Source of the DNA: Lycorma delicatula
Lineage: Eukaryota > Arthropoda > Insecta > Hemiptera > Fulgoridae
Length of the DNA: 64,000 bases
Direction of reading: 5' to 3'
NCBI RefSeq assembly: GCF_047948215.1
Contig: NC_134463.1
Coordinates: 100,542,657-100,606,656 of the forward strand
Part shown: one piece after another, positions 25,501-38,243 of the stretch
Layout of the letters: each line of letters opens with the position of its first letter
Position numbering within the stretch: position 1 is the stretch's first letter
Position numbers and translations under genes: made by a program
Notes under the pieces: generated by a model
Told to the model about the DNA's origin: nothing
The model's input: the letters and a program-made list of their open reading frames with translations, nothing else
The model's database searches: none

Positions 25501-26170
25501 TTACAATACAATGTTCATTCCTTTTCCACATCCCAAGGTATAAATTTTATAGTCATCCCTCCTTCATCCACGCATTTCGGTGGGTTGCAGGAAACGGGCT
25601 TAAAGAGTGTTAAAGTTTAAATATTTGTTGTGTCATAAGGAATTTATTCTTAATTTTGAAGAATTGTACACCATATTTACGTAAACTGAAGCTTGTTTAA
25701 ACTCTCGCCCATAAAATGTTGTATCTTCCGATTCGAGGGATCGCTACTATTAACACCCGAACATTTTCTTATTGTATCTCCTCTCACCTAAATTCCTGGC
25801 CCGGATTTCACTATAATTTTTATTAATCGTTTGGGCCGTTGGTAACTAATGCAAAAATTTGCACAATCTATTTGGAATGAGTGGTCGAAGGATTACGTAG
25901 ATCAATTGTAACAACGTAACAAATGTAAAACCTTTAAGAGGGAAATCTGTGATGGAGTCTTAATAATAACGTTAAATGAAAATATTCCTCCTTTACAGCG
26001 GAAATATTGATTACTAGTAAAAACATTTACAGAATTAAACAATTTAGTACGCGTTACGGATAATGAAGTATTTATTTAATCAAGGCATCCACCGATTTGA
26101 AAATTCCACTTATTCAAGCGATTTGGTTATTCGTTCTTATTTATTCTGCTTAATTATTCAACTCAAGATT
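22570..26170 (+). pseudogene. BEL/Pao LTR retrotransposon, gag-pol relic
   Basis: A decayed polyprotein. A gag-like 'RLPPIKLPSFIENIFE' occurs near 22,930. Around 23.65-24.06 kb come 'IIRNEHGRFVVTLSRKPE', 'YLPHHPVLK' and 'LRIVFDDSAKF' followed by 'SLNDTLL', the hallmark start of BEL/Pao reverse transcriptase. Near 24,070 'FRLHNYIVTADIKKM' retains the first catalytic region. 'IHGFADVSLKGYASCMYVR' (24.2 kb) matches the RNase H region. 'SSGILSVGGRLQSS' with 'LHLLHDG' (24.9-25.05 kb) marks the pre-integrase zinc region. 'KFAQSIWNEWSKDY' and 'PPLQRK' near 25.86-26.0 kb mark the C-terminal end. Stops and frameshifts separate all pieces. The YxDD region is deleted. Diverged LTRs flank it. Confidence 0.8.
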
Positions 26171-26389
26171 TGTTGATTCAAAGGGGTTTATTTATTCAAA
26201 AGAAATTTCTATTTGTTCTAATATGTTTAAAGAACTTATTAAATTCAAAATTTATTTATACAAGTGTTATCAAATGTCATTATTTCTTAACTCGTATCGA
26301 TGAACATTACAAAAATCTCCCGATTTTTTGGTGGGCAGTATGTTCAGATATGAAATTGAGTAAAGGTTTCTTCTTTATTTTATAAAGAC

Positions 26390-26760
26390 CCCTGTGAACC
26401 TACATTTTTTTATTATACTTTATGTAATTATTAACAAAAATATTGTTCTTCATTTCTTTTGTTGAACGTTTCATCAAAAAAGTAACGTGTATCGCCTTTA
26501 TTAGGGTCCTTGAAATTTAACATTTACTATCTAAGTTTAAATAGTGTATCAAATATTTACTAGAAAGAATTTATATGATGCACGGGCTCTAAAATATTCA
26601 AACATATGTTTTTTAATTTGAATAGATTATAGCCTAACCTATAAGTATTTATTTTACTTTTATTGTTTACGTAACCGGCAATTCTGTACGATTAGTTAGC
26701 AAACCTTCAAAAGCGATCCTAAAATATAATTAAAATAGTAAAAGTTAGAGACTAGATTCT
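26390..26760 (+). repeat. Probable 3' LTR of the BEL/Pao relic
   Basis: Carries the same ordered landmarks as the 5' copy at 22,180-22,480, with many substitutions and a ~35-bp extra segment near 26,625-26,665. It follows directly after the polymerase C-terminus. Boundaries are approximate. Confidence 0.55.
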
Positions 26761-27032
26761 TGAAAACCTACTGTAGTAACAAAGTTGTAAAATTATTATT
26801 ATTTTTTTTTTTTTCAGAAATGTAATGACTATAATCACCGACATGACAGATGCTTTGTGATACTTCATGATCCAGGATTAAAATTGAGTGGAGTTATAAT
26901 TGTAAATTATTTTCACGTTACTTTATATTGCTTTAAGTAACATTACTGATTCACGATTTGGTTGGTCAGCTTTAATCATGACAAAATGAATATTGTCTTT
27001 AGTACTAATAATAAATTCAAGGAAGATTTAAA

Positions 27033-27082
27033 GATATATATATATATATATATATATAAACACACACACACACACACACACA
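27033..27082. repeat. (AT)n(AC)n compound microsatellite
   Basis: About 25 bases of AT repeats followed by AC repeats to 27,082. Confidence 0.9.
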
Positions 27083-27194
27083 AATAGTAAAATAGAAACA
27101 ATAACTTATTTAACTTAAATATATTATGCCTAATTTGTACGTTGTTATCTGTTTAACTAGTGAACAATAAGCAACGTGGTGCAATGAGTTATGT

Positions 27195-27415
27195 ACAAGT
27201 AAATGAGGTGTAGTCTTGTGTAGACTTAGACCGACCATACCTGAGAGGTGTACTTAATTGAATCCTAACCACCAAAGAACACCATTATCCACAATCTAGT
27301 ATTCAAATCCAAATATAACCAACACCTTCACTAGGATTTGAACCTAAGAACCTTTGACTTTGAAATCAGCTGATTTACGATGAAGAGTTTTATCATTAGA
27401 CCAACCCGGTAGGTG
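27195..27415 (-). mobile_element. tRNA-derived SINE fragment
   Basis: On the minus strand it begins ACCTACCGGGTTGGTCTAAT (box A region GGTCTAATGATAAAACTC). It has box B GGTTCAAATCC about 50 bases later, then a tRNA-unrelated body with TTCTTTGGTGGTTAGGATTC and CTCAGGTATGGTCGGTCTAA. The 3' A-rich tail is absent, so the element is truncated at its 3' end. This body differs from that of the SINEs at 13.5 and 19.8 kb, so it is a different family. Confidence 0.75.
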
Positions 27416-29640
27416 TTTAACTTAAATGAAAAATATTATTTAAATTATAATGTCGGTTTCCTTAACTGATTTAATTATTTTACCGATTTGATCTTTATAT
27501 TTTCTCATTTGTTGCGATTAACATGCGTTTTTCTGGAAATTTGTATTGTTACTGAATATGTGAAAAAAAATTTCTTTTAATATTATCAAATGTTTCATTG
27601 CAATTTGTAACATTAAAAAAATCTGAATTTAGTATCGAGTTGAAATAGTTTCCGCTCTTCGTATGCTTTATTTCATTACCGACATTTTCAAGGATTCAGT
27701 ATTTTTTCTTTAAAAAAAAAATTAAAATATTTAAAAATTGAATTTTGTGTACGCATATTTTTCTGTGTACGCACTAAACAAGATTAAAAGTACGAGTAAT
27801 GTTATTCTTTTACTAATTAATTAATTAATAATTACGAAATAATTAATATTTCTTATCGATGAAGAATTTTTCAATGTAAATTCCTGCAGACATCAAACAA
27901 CTAAAAATAATAACAAAAATTAAATCGGCATTAAAATAACGCCTACTCAAAGAGGATTATATCAAAAGTTTCTCTTCAAAAATAAGCTAATTTATCGAAA
28001 AATTAGATGTATAAGAATTATAAATAACAAATATTTTAAATATAAATAATATTATTAATTCAGTTTAAATAAGATAAGTAAATATAATAAAGTCAAGTAC
28101 ATTAAAATGAATAAATTAACTGAATACATATTCTGAATTCCAAATCATCCTCTGCACCGTGAGTAATTATACACCTCTACTATTTCTATCTTTCTAAAAG
28201 TTGCACATTAATACGGCACCTAGCGTAAACAATTAAATTATTTAATAATTTCAATTTTTACATTTGTTACGTTATAAAAAATTGTAACACCCATCTAGTA
28301 TTTCCTCGGGGGTACCTTGTTTGTATTATTTTACGATATAAAAATCGTAGTAGATCAAGAATATGTTAGGTAATTTGCTATCATTGTTATTACTAGAGTA
28401 CTATATATATTATCCATGTATATATTCCTATAGCTGTGTATATTTTATTTAAGTCTATATAAGTGTGTTTATTTTGTTTTACGTTTGCAAAAATTGTTAC
28501 TAAGTTACAACGTAATTTTGTAAGAAATATATACTTTGTAAAAGATGAGAATAAAACTATTGTTTTTTTCATGTTCTCTTTTTATTAAATACCTTAAAAA
28601 ATGTCATATATTTATCTGAATTTTTTTATGGTACGTATTATTGAAATTTAAATTACGATGATAAAAATGCTCTTCAGATTTAATGTATATTATTCATATA
28701 TTATATCTAATATATACATATATTAGATATATGTATATTATATATAATAAATATATTATATATTATATTATTATACATGTATATTATATTATTATATATC
28801 TGTGGATTGTATATAATATAATTATATAATATGTGGATGTGTAATAACACATCCACATTATTGACACTTACATTGTTCTCTCGGGAATGCTTAAAAAAGG
28901 AAGAAACTCAGGAGCAATGAGTGGAATGGTTGTATTTCTAATATTTAAGTTATTTAAACCTTAAATTCAAATGACCTTGGAACAGTTTCACAATAAAATA
29001 TATATTTTTTTTAATAACGTTCTTTTTACAATCATAATTTTTGAGATTAAAAAATTAACACTGAAATAATATAGGGTTTATGAATCGCTGAAATAAACAC
29101 CTTTACAAATTAAACAATTTTCATTAATATTTCTTTTTTAAATTTGTTTACGAGTTTTTATCTCGTTTTATTATATCTACTTAAAGGGGCACTGAGGAAA
29201 TATTTTTCGCCAAAATGGATCAGTATTAAAAATCACCGATTGAGATTATAATCAGTAATTAGTCTACATAAATAATTTTATGATTCAATTGATTTTGGTA
29301 AAAATTTTAATTTATTAAGAATGATGTTTTATAACAAAAATGTAAATTATATTCTATCATACTACATTCTTTAGAATATTTTAAACTTTATCGTTCTTAC
29401 ATTATAGATTTTATTATGTAAATTATTTATACTTCTCATTATCATAACGATGTTTATTTATTTACTTTTTTTAGCTAATTTGAATTTTTCGTTTTGTTTT
29501 GTTGTGTTCTGAAAATATTTGTATTAGAATCGGTTAAGACAAGGATAAAGAATACTATAGTGCTGGTGAAATAATGATTCCCTTTGTAAATGCATGTTGA
29601 CAAAAGCGCGTGGAATGAATAAATAACAAGAAAATGAATT
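27416..29640. other. AT-rich DNA without recognisable genes
   Basis: No protein-like frame. Contains the AT-rich palindromic block described separately at 28,690-28,862. Confidence 0.45.
28690..28862. repeat. AT-rich palindromic block with hairpin
   Basis: TATA-type dinucleotide text containing CTAATATATACATATATTAG (a perfect palindrome). It ends in a hairpin of ATGTGGATGTGT against ACACATCCACAT (about 28,831-28,858). Such sequences can extrude cruciforms; a biological role is not evident. Confidence 0.7.
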
Positions 29641-29756
29641 TGTGTGAATTAAAGATAGGGGTTCAACTGGATAGAAGAAGGGGTGGTTGATGTAGGGACT
29701 AAAGAAATAGAGTGGGGGTGAGACGGAGAAAGAGATAGAGTGAAAGGGTATGTGTG

Positions 29757-29798
<42 letters not shown>

Positions 29799-30250
29799 GA
29801 GGGAATGAAAGAAAAGGAGAATCCTAATAAAAACGTAAAAAGGGAGCTAGAACGAGCATAGGGAGCAGCAAACGGGGGAAAAAGGGCACACAGGAAACAG
29901 TCAGAAACAGGAGCTGTTGGGTTGTTGTAGAGGGAGTGCTGGGCTGTTCGGGGAGTCAGTGTATATGGAGTGGGGTGTGGTATGGGGGGACGGTTAAGAG
30001 GGGGAGAGAAGCATTAATAAAAGTGTCCACGGTGTCAGCAAACTAATGTCTGTAATCAATTTCTGGGGGTATCTCCGTCTCTCTCACGCGTTTGCAGGGT
30101 TTCCTACAAAACTATCTGACTAGACTTGCTTTTGCTCTTGCTTGCCTGCCGTGCACAGAACAGCCCGCCCGGCCCGGTTCACCGAATTCTATACCGTTAT
30201 CCTATGACACCACTCGCAGACAAGAAGAATGACTGTTACCTTTGCAACAC
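29641..30250. promoter_or_regulatory. G-rich island, candidate conserved noncoding element
   Basis: A purine/G-rich block (29,640-30,010) is interrupted by a GT/TA microsatellite. It is followed by a compositionally balanced segment (30,010-30,250) containing CATTAATAAAAG, AACTAATG and TAATCAATTT, which resemble homeodomain (TAAT) sites. The segment has no open frame of note. In A/T-rich insect DNA such balanced patches are often constrained noncoding elements; conservation cannot be tested here. Confidence 0.3.
29749..29796. repeat. (TG)n(TA)n microsatellite
   Basis: Short TG units followed by about 36 bases of TA repeats. Confidence 0.9.
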
Positions 30251-33200
30251 TCTCTCGCTTTTACTTACCTTCAACTTACTATCAGAAACTATATATTTAA
30301 AATGATTTTCGGTGGTTACACGTGATTCAGAGTATCTGTTTATCGATTTATATTTGAGTTTTACGTAATTTCTCATTAATAAATTCCTTATTTATATCTT
30401 GCTACAAATATATTTTTTCTTTCTTTTTCTGGCATTGACCCCTAGAGTGGTACGCTAATTGTGTGTGAGTTTCTTATATTAAATCAAATTATAACCTTTT
30501 TTTATAATATTTTATCTTCTTTTTCAATTATTGTACATTCTTATATGTGTTGATGCAAGAAATATGTGTTCTTTTGTATGAAATATTTTTTATAACAATT
30601 CAAATTAAATATTTGTCTTCTTTTTTAGGTATGATGTTTTCATATTTAAAAAAAAAAGTTATTTTCATGTTCTCAAAAACTGGTCAATAAAAAAAAGAAA
30701 TTTTAATCAAAGTGTATCCTTTACTTTCATTTAAAAACCGTTTCAATTGTCGTTTATTTAGTTATAAAATAATATTAGTGTAACAAACACGCTTTTTATT
30801 TTTATTTAATGAAGGGTAAGCAAGAAGATAAAATTACTAGAGTTGTTTTATTACAGATTTAATTTAATTTTTAAGACCTACTTTTACTGTCTTTTATCGT
30901 TTATTACTACAAAATATTTACAATAGAGGTTGTCGAAACGAGATAATTTACTGATAAGCCGTGATTTAGCGATACTGTATTATGTTGTCCATCTTTGTGT
31001 CTACTCGCGTTTCGATTAACTGTTTTATAGAAAACATTAAGGTCTTTTAATAGGAATGAGTCTAACACAATTATTCTACAACATAGTTCTGTAGCTGGGC
31101 GTTAGGAGTTATTGCTAGCGTGAATAATTAAATATGTTGAAGAGTATTCCTATTACTGGCTGAACTTTTGTCAAAAATACACGGATCTTTTCTTTTCGTT
31201 GAAACTAAACATTTTAAAATAATATATTAAGTATTGCAATATTAACTACTCTTTTTTTAATCGCTTTGCTTCTTCCCTTTCTGTATCACAAGAGTATTTG
31301 GTAGCAAAAATATTTTTAATTTATTATCGTTTAGCTTCTATATCGTAAGTAATCATCTGAAAAAATAGAAATAAAAAAACATATTATTAATTACTACATA
31401 TGTTAGTACGGAATTAATACTGTACATAAAAATGAAAGAAATACTGTTACAATCTATGAACTGAAATGTTACAGGGAGCTATACGAGACTATCGTTGATT
31501 AGATTTGAAATCTCTTAGTGAAGAGAAATTAAATTGAGCACTGCACAACTACTACATACTTATGTAGACATATATTTTACACATTTATGATTTCTTACAG
31601 GATGTAACGCGATATTAATATTTTTTGTTTACCAACAGATAGTAGTTCGAGCAGTTAAAAACAAAAATAAATAAATAAAACTCTGTCTTAGGAAATATAT
31701 TTTTTAATCGAAATAAATAAATTTAAATAATAATTGAAATTCTTTAAAAAAACAATTTATAATATATGTATAGTGAATTAAGTGTTAGCATGGTGCAAAC
31801 AGTATAATGATGCTATGATGCTGAATGATGCTGAAATATTAGTCGTTTCCACCAACGATATAACAATTTTCATGAAAAAAAAAATATATTTCTTGCCAGC
31901 TTTATTAGGTGAATAAAGGACTGAAATTATTTCCCAATTGTCTTCTTCACTTAACTATGTACAGTATAAAAAACATCAAGTCAAGTAAAATGAAATACAA
32001 AAACTATTTTGCTCATCATAAACGGGATAAATATTTAGTTCTACATAATGAAAATCATTACTCTCCGAGAAAAAACCCTTAACTTTTATATATTTTACCT
32101 CAGATGCTTTATATCATCACATTTATAGAATAATGTAAACTGTTTCCACTTAGTGAGGTAGTATTATTAGACATTACCCAAAATTAAAAAAAACTAATTT
32201 TATTTACAAATAATAGTCGCTATTACATAGTTGCGTTATTTAATTGTTAAATAAATGTGTATATTTAATATTTAAATATGCTAGCTAATGTTGTACAGAT
32301 TCACTAATATCAACTTATATGAATATTTTAGCGAAAAAAGATCTATTAGATTTCTCTTCTTGTTTGCCCTATAGCACGTAATAGACTGTTACATAAACTA
32401 CTGTTCTTATGTATAATAAAGGTATAATCTTTATTATAATAGATATTTGCAAAAACAAATATTATTAAAAGAATAATATATATTTTATTTAATTCTTTGA
32501 CAGTTAAAAAAAAAACCATACTCCATCCCGTCCGTTTTTTTTCCCGCAATGGTTAATAAATGTACTTAAACGTTAAATATTATATTTAAATGTGATTTAA
32601 TCTATAAATACAATAGGCATATAAATCTAGTAAAAGTACATATAATCGTTATTCAGGTAACACATTGATATTTATTCCTTAAACTTCTTGTAATCTTTGA
32701 GAACACTACGATGAACAACTATCCTCACAAGATGAATCAGGGAACCCAGTTCAAAACTTTACTCAAAAACATTTAGTAAAAATATGTACAATTCAATATG
32801 CTTCTTTTAATCGTTTAAAATTGTTTTTTAAAATCGATTCTGATTGCGTAGTTTTTAATTTACTAAAAGGAATGAGGGGTTTATTTTTATTTTTTATTTT
32901 TTTTAGTGTATCCTGAATTCTGAATACCATTAAGATCTGTTTTTCATCTAGAGGAAGGTCCAATGGTAAGTGTTCCAAATGAAGAAATAAATAGAAGACA
33001 GAGCTGAAATTTCAATAAATTGAATTTATTTTAGTTAAAGTTAGTTCATTCAACTTTAGCGAAAAATAATAAAAACAACAGATAATCTCGTTTTTCTGTT
33101 ATCTTATACGAATATTAAAACAAAAATAATTTGAAACAATCGGCTTAAATTGAAAAACTTATTAAATTACTTATCAAACGTTAATAATTTTTATAACGAT

Positions 33201-33780
33201 GAATATCAAAATATTAAGCGATCTTTTATTGCTTAATGTTTCAATGACCAATGTTAAACACGAGTTTAATAAACCTAGTTTAAGATTTTCTACTCAACGT
33301 CTAAAATTATCCTCAAAGTTTTTTAAATGGATGAAAAAATCTTTCAGTTTGAACATTATTTAAAAAAAACGTCACCACAAAAATGGTTAAAAATATTTTA
33401 ATATATATGTAAAAATAATGGGGTGAAATGTAATGAATTACTTAAAGTGAGGTGTGGTTGATTTTTGGTAAGAAATGAAAATCACATAAGTAAAATATTT
33501 TGAGGTATGACATTATTTATGAATTGGCACAAAATATTACAACTACAGATCTTTAACTAGATATTAAACGAAGCAATATTTTCAATATTACAAAACATAA
33601 GAATTAATTATTTTAGAAAGAAAGATAATCAAAATTTAAAAAAAAAAGAAAAACCAAATTAAACAACGCATCAATAAAACAAATTATTAGAAATCTTTAA
33701 ACCTAATGACAAATTAATTTTATCTAGATTTGTTTAAAATACTCTGACCTATGTTTATAATTTCAGGGTATTTACTTTCT
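30251..33780. other. AT-rich DNA without recognisable genes
   Basis: Two short minus-strand frames (32,346-32,549 and 32,793-32,978) are Lys/Ile-rich low-complexity products without family resemblance. No RNA or mobile element was recognised. Confidence 0.45.
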
Positions 33781-33787
33781 TGTGTAA

Positions 33788-33830
33788 TATACATATACAT
33801 ATACACACATACACACACACACACACACAC
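33788..33830. repeat. (ATAC)/(AC)n microsatellite
   Basis: ATAC units followed by AC repeats, immediately upstream of the jockey-like LINE relic. Confidence 0.85.
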
Positions 33831-33842
33831 AATCCCATAGAG

Positions 33843-35113
33843 TCATCAGTGGGTGTCTAAAGGAGCAGACATTCTGCTCGGCGGCGTTCTTAGACATCCA
33901 ACAGACCTTTGATAAGGTATGGATACCTGGCTTACTGTACAAGTTAAAGCGACAACTTTCTCAATCCTACTTCCTAGACTTGCGGAATTATCTTGAGGGG
34001 CGTTTTGCTCAGGTAAAAATGTAATGACTAGTTTTCAAGGTTCTTTGAGATTGGATCGGGTGTCCCTCAGGACTCTGTGCTGGGCCCTGTGTTGTATTCC
34101 ATATTGGCTGCGGACATTTTGGTCCTGGATGATTGGATCGTCGCCACGTTCGCTGATGACACTGCTATCCTGGCCGTTAACGAAAACCCTGGCCTAGCCT
34201 CGCAGACCCTAAAAATGGATGAAAAAGTGGAGGATTAAGGTTAATCAGGGTAAGTCGAGGCACGTCACATTTGCAATGCGGAAAGGTGACTGTCCCGGTG
34301 TGTACTTCGATGGTGTTTTGATCCGCAAACGGAGACTGTGCGGTATCTGGACTTCACCTGGATAGGCGGTTGACCTAGAAGTGTCACGTGAGGATGAAGA
34401 GGAAACAGCTAAACGCGAGGTACAGGGCAGCAGGTCATTGGCTGCTACGGAGGAACTCAGGCCTCACATTATCCAACAAGATCTTAATTTATAAGAGTAT
34501 CCTGAGCCCAATCTGGACATACGGTGTAGAATTGTAGGAACGGCTAGTAATAGTAATGTGGAAATTATACAACGATTTCAGAACAAAGTGGCGAGGGTAA
34601 TTGCTGAAGCTCCGTGGTTCACACGGAATGATGAGATTCAGGATTATCTGGAGCTCCGATCGGTTCGTGAGATTGCCCAACAGCGCAATGTCAAATACCT
34701 GCAGAGGCTTGAAAATAATGTAAACCACTTTAGAGTTAACAGCAGAGGCGTCCGACGGTTGAAACGAGCCCATGTACTCGACTTAGGGTCTGCGTAACAG
34801 TCTAGAATCTAACACCGTCAAGTTTAGTGGTGTCGTATCTGATTTCTTGTTACTTCTCTTTCTTTTTCTTTTTTATTTGTTATTAATGTTTGTTTTGAGG
34901 ACTATATGGTCCTAAAATTAATGGTTTGTGATTTATGACTGAGCTTGAAATTTCATATTTGATTTTAAGTTTGCTTGCAACTATTTATTGTGTATTATTT
35001 ATTTTGGGGGTTCCTAAGGACCTTCTTATTACGTGCTTTTGTCAGGTAACTTACTTGTGGCTCCGCAGGAGAGCCGACTGTAATTATAATTGTTATTGAG
35101 CAAAAAAAAAAAA
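33843..35113 (+). pseudogene. Jockey-like LINE, 5'-truncated reverse transcriptase
   Basis: A non-LTR retrotransposon polymerase fragment. Recognisable in order: 'AAFLDIQQTFDKVW' (first catalytic Asp region, 33.88 kb), a LYKLKRQL block, 'TFADDTAIL' (34,147-34,173; catalytic Asp pair intact), 'HVTFAMRKGDCP', 'ARYRAA', 'IYKSILSPIWTYGVEL' (34.48-34.53 kb), then an open stretch at 34,558-34,797 with 'RFQNKVARVIAEAPWF', ending 'VRRLKRAHVLDLGSA'. The 3' UTR and poly-A (about 35,101-35,113) match the tail of the 9.66-10.08 kb copy. Several frame changes and stops occur between 34.0 and 34.5 kb. The final 240 bases are undamaged, which is unusual relative to the rest. Confidence 0.85.
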
Positions 35114-35129
35114 ATATATATATATATAA

Positions 35130-36262
35130 ATCTAATTTGCTGAAATTTATGAACTACATTTTAATTATGGCAAAAAGAAAATAACAAACTATGTTGTTTG
35201 ATTTTCAAGAAATTTTTCTTTTTAAAAATACTATAACAGCTGTTTCGGTTCACATTACTTCCTCAGAGACATTTTTTTTTTTACTTTCTCTTCGTTATGA
35301 TGGTTTTTCGTCAAGTAGTAACGACTTATGCACAGGTTATTTTAATTGTATTTTATCACTATTTGTTTAATTGAAAATTGTATTTTTAAAGGTTATATAT
35401 TCTAAAAGACACAATTTTATAGTTTTACCTCACCATTTACAGTTCTATTTTCCTGATGAATTAGAAACTTAATAGTTAGGTTCATATTAGTTAAAACATC
35501 AAGGATAATCTTGTTTATGAATAATATTTTCATTTGGGGATTTTTTAATGCTCCAGTTTCCTAATCTTTTTCTGTCAATCTTTACTGTAGTGTTTGAAAT
35601 TTATCAACAGAAACTTAACAGAAGTACAAAATTTTTACTAAATGTTAATCGAACTTGAATTTAACTAAAATGTATAAATCATAAAAATATTTTTAAAATA
35701 TGTCTAAATTTTTCTTGCAGCCTCTTATAAATATCATTTTCTGAACGAAAAATCTGAAGTTACTTAGAAAATAGTTATTAACTGGAAAACCTTACTACAA
35801 AATCGCTCAAATAAGGTACAAAATCATGAGAAAAGACTCATTAGTAAGTAGAATTTTAAAGTTTTTGCGCGAACTTCACGAGTCTAGAATATAGTTAGGA
35901 TTCAAAATAGGTTTTCTTTAATACTTTTTTTTATAAAGACTTTAAAGCAATTAAATTTAATTAATAATTATCATATATAAGTTTAAAAAAATTTCATTGT
36001 AGCACAAAACTCTTACCAACTCAATATTTTAACGTTATTATGGAACTGTGTAAGAATAAGTTGTGATTTTAATTTTCAAACTATCTGCAAAAATAAAATG
36101 AACCAAGTGTAAGTTATCTATATTGATTATTATTATTTTTTTTTTAATATATAAAGTTTCAAGTCATATTTTAATTGTAAAAGCTAAAAGAAAAAATATC
36201 TGCTGTGCATTATGTATAAATAACATTTTTCGTTACACATAATCCCAATTTAGGAAAGTATT
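35130..36262. other. AT-rich DNA without recognisable genes
   Basis: No coding, RNA or repeat family signal beyond short homopolymers. Confidence 0.45.
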
Positions 36263-36264
36263 TA

Positions 36265-37010
36265 GAGATGTTTCTTTGCTTTCTTTGGTGCCCATATTTC
36301 TTTCATTCTTCTGCTGTGAGCCTCTTTTTTCTCTTTGGACTAGGTTTTTTTTCGGTCTATTCTCTTGAGGGTTAGCTATATCTGAATTTTGTGTGCAAAA
36401 TTTATTCTGTTTCGAATGTCTACTTGAGTTATTCCTGCCAGCTTTATGTCATTTTAATTTCACCAATCCATTCTACCGTATCTGTATTTGCTTTAATTGT
36501 GTTTTCATAAATTTCTACTATTTCTTTCGTGAGTGTATCTGGGTTCATTCTTTTATGTATTCGTATAATTTTAATTTATATTTTCTAAAGTGCATTTGAA
36601 TTCACAAACCTTCAAAGAGTCCTAGAATCTTTCTTATTATTTTGCATTCCTTTGTCTCAATTTTTGTCCGCTTTTCTATTCAAAATAAGAGTTTCTGGTT
36701 AATAGAGACATTCCGAATTAAAGACAGTGTTGTAATATCGTAATTTTGTGCATATAGAGATGCATTTTTGTTGAAATGTCGCGAGTTAAGATTAGTAAGT
36801 CGTTCGAAATACTAGGCAGCCTATTTTTAGTTTTCCTCTGCCTAATATAACTGGTTGGTGAATTTTGAGTATCAATTTTTGTTTGTCACTCTTTTATCAA
36901 TTTCTCAAGGAGTCAATTATGTAATAATGCCGAAAGCCCATCTCATTGTATTGTCTTACTTCTGCGTTGAGTGGGAGATATTCTGAAAGTTCCCCGTGAA
37001 CTTTACTTTG
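36265..37010 (-). pseudogene. RTE-like LINE relic, minus strand
   Basis: On the minus strand, fragments match the C-terminal half of a LINE polymerase distinct from the 5-kb RTE copy: 'KVHGELSEYLPLNAEVRQ' near 36,960-37,010 (with the turn before the active site), 'LNRKADKN' and 'IIRKILG' near 36.64-36.7 kb, 'RMNPDTLTKEIVEIYENT' near 36.5 kb, and a Lys/Arg-rich end near 36,275-36,330. The catalytic FADD motif is lost. Stops and frameshifts are common. The plus-strand open frame at 36,393-36,599 is its antisense shadow. Confidence 0.65.
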
Positions 37011-38243
37011 GATTTTTTGTTTTTTAATGTAATTTTTATCATTGCAAGATTTTTAACTTAGTGCCCCTCTTATATAAATCTTTATATCTCAATATGTAAA
37101 TTTATTATTATATATATATTTTTTTTATAAAAATATTATTATATTTACGATGTATTGTTGTATCTATTAATTAAATTTCAATTTAAACATTTAATTAATT
37201 CTTCATCCAAAGTTACAGACTTGTCCAATTTTCTTCTTCAAGTTCATCGTTCATTCTCTACGAAGATTAGATGATTTTTAAGGAATATATTTATCGAGAT
37301 CGGAATGCTAAAATTATAATTAGTATTTAAATAATATGCTATGTAATGTATTTTTCAATAATGTGTTAGTATTTTCCTCTTTCCCCTTTTGTTTACTGTC
37401 ATTATTGCCGCATAATAACTTCATGTTATTGTAAATAACGTTGTAAACTAAAACAATCTTACATTAATAAGAGATGAATGGTAAAGAGTGGTGGATAAAA
37501 ACGGGTGCGGGGAAGGCAGGGATAACAGAATAAGGTACAAGATTTTCTACTTGAATTCTCTCTCTTGTTTGTTTTCCTTGAAGATGATGGAAACAGTAAG
37601 ATGAAGAAAGGGCTTGTAAGAGGACGGTACGGTACGGTATCGTGGAAGGAGAGGGTGGAAAAGAGGGTGGTTACAGGGTGTAACTGTAGTAGTTTGGGGG
37701 ATGGAAAAGAAGAGGGGGCACCAAGTTAATGGCTTCTTCAATCAAGAGCCGAGTAATCAATCTATGTTGAGTATCTCAAGGGAACTTACGTCTTAATTTT
37801 TCTTTTTCTTTCTTCTTTCTTTTACATTTCTGTTCATCAATTTTTATAATATATTACACGATTACGATTTTCTTATCTCTATTTTTATATTATCTCTTTT
37901 ATATATATATGTGCCATATATAGATAGAAAAAAATTGTTAATTTATGGAAGATAGTTCATACCGCTTAGCTGTAATGATTATTTTTTTCAATCATTAATA
38001 TGCTACTTTCATATTGTTAAATTTAATGGTGTAAAAGAACTTCTTGTGTACCTTTGATTGCAATTTTCACAAGCAATTTTTGTTAGTTTATTCTCGTTTG
38101 AAAATATATAAAAATTTAATTAAAAGAAATTTATTTTTAAACAATTAACCAATTTCGATGAACTGCTAAATTTGTATATGTTTCAGAATTAAATTCAAAA
38201 AAGTAATTACCCATAATTTCAAGGTACATTTTTATAAAACTTC
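37011..38243. other. AT-rich DNA with a purine-rich island
   Basis: No gene recognised. 37,480-37,760 is a G/A-rich island resembling those at 1.8 and 29.7 kb and contains GTTAATGG and TAATCAATC. The minus frame through it (37,547-37,741) is low complexity (Pro/Thr-rich from the complement of the purine bias). Confidence 0.4.
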
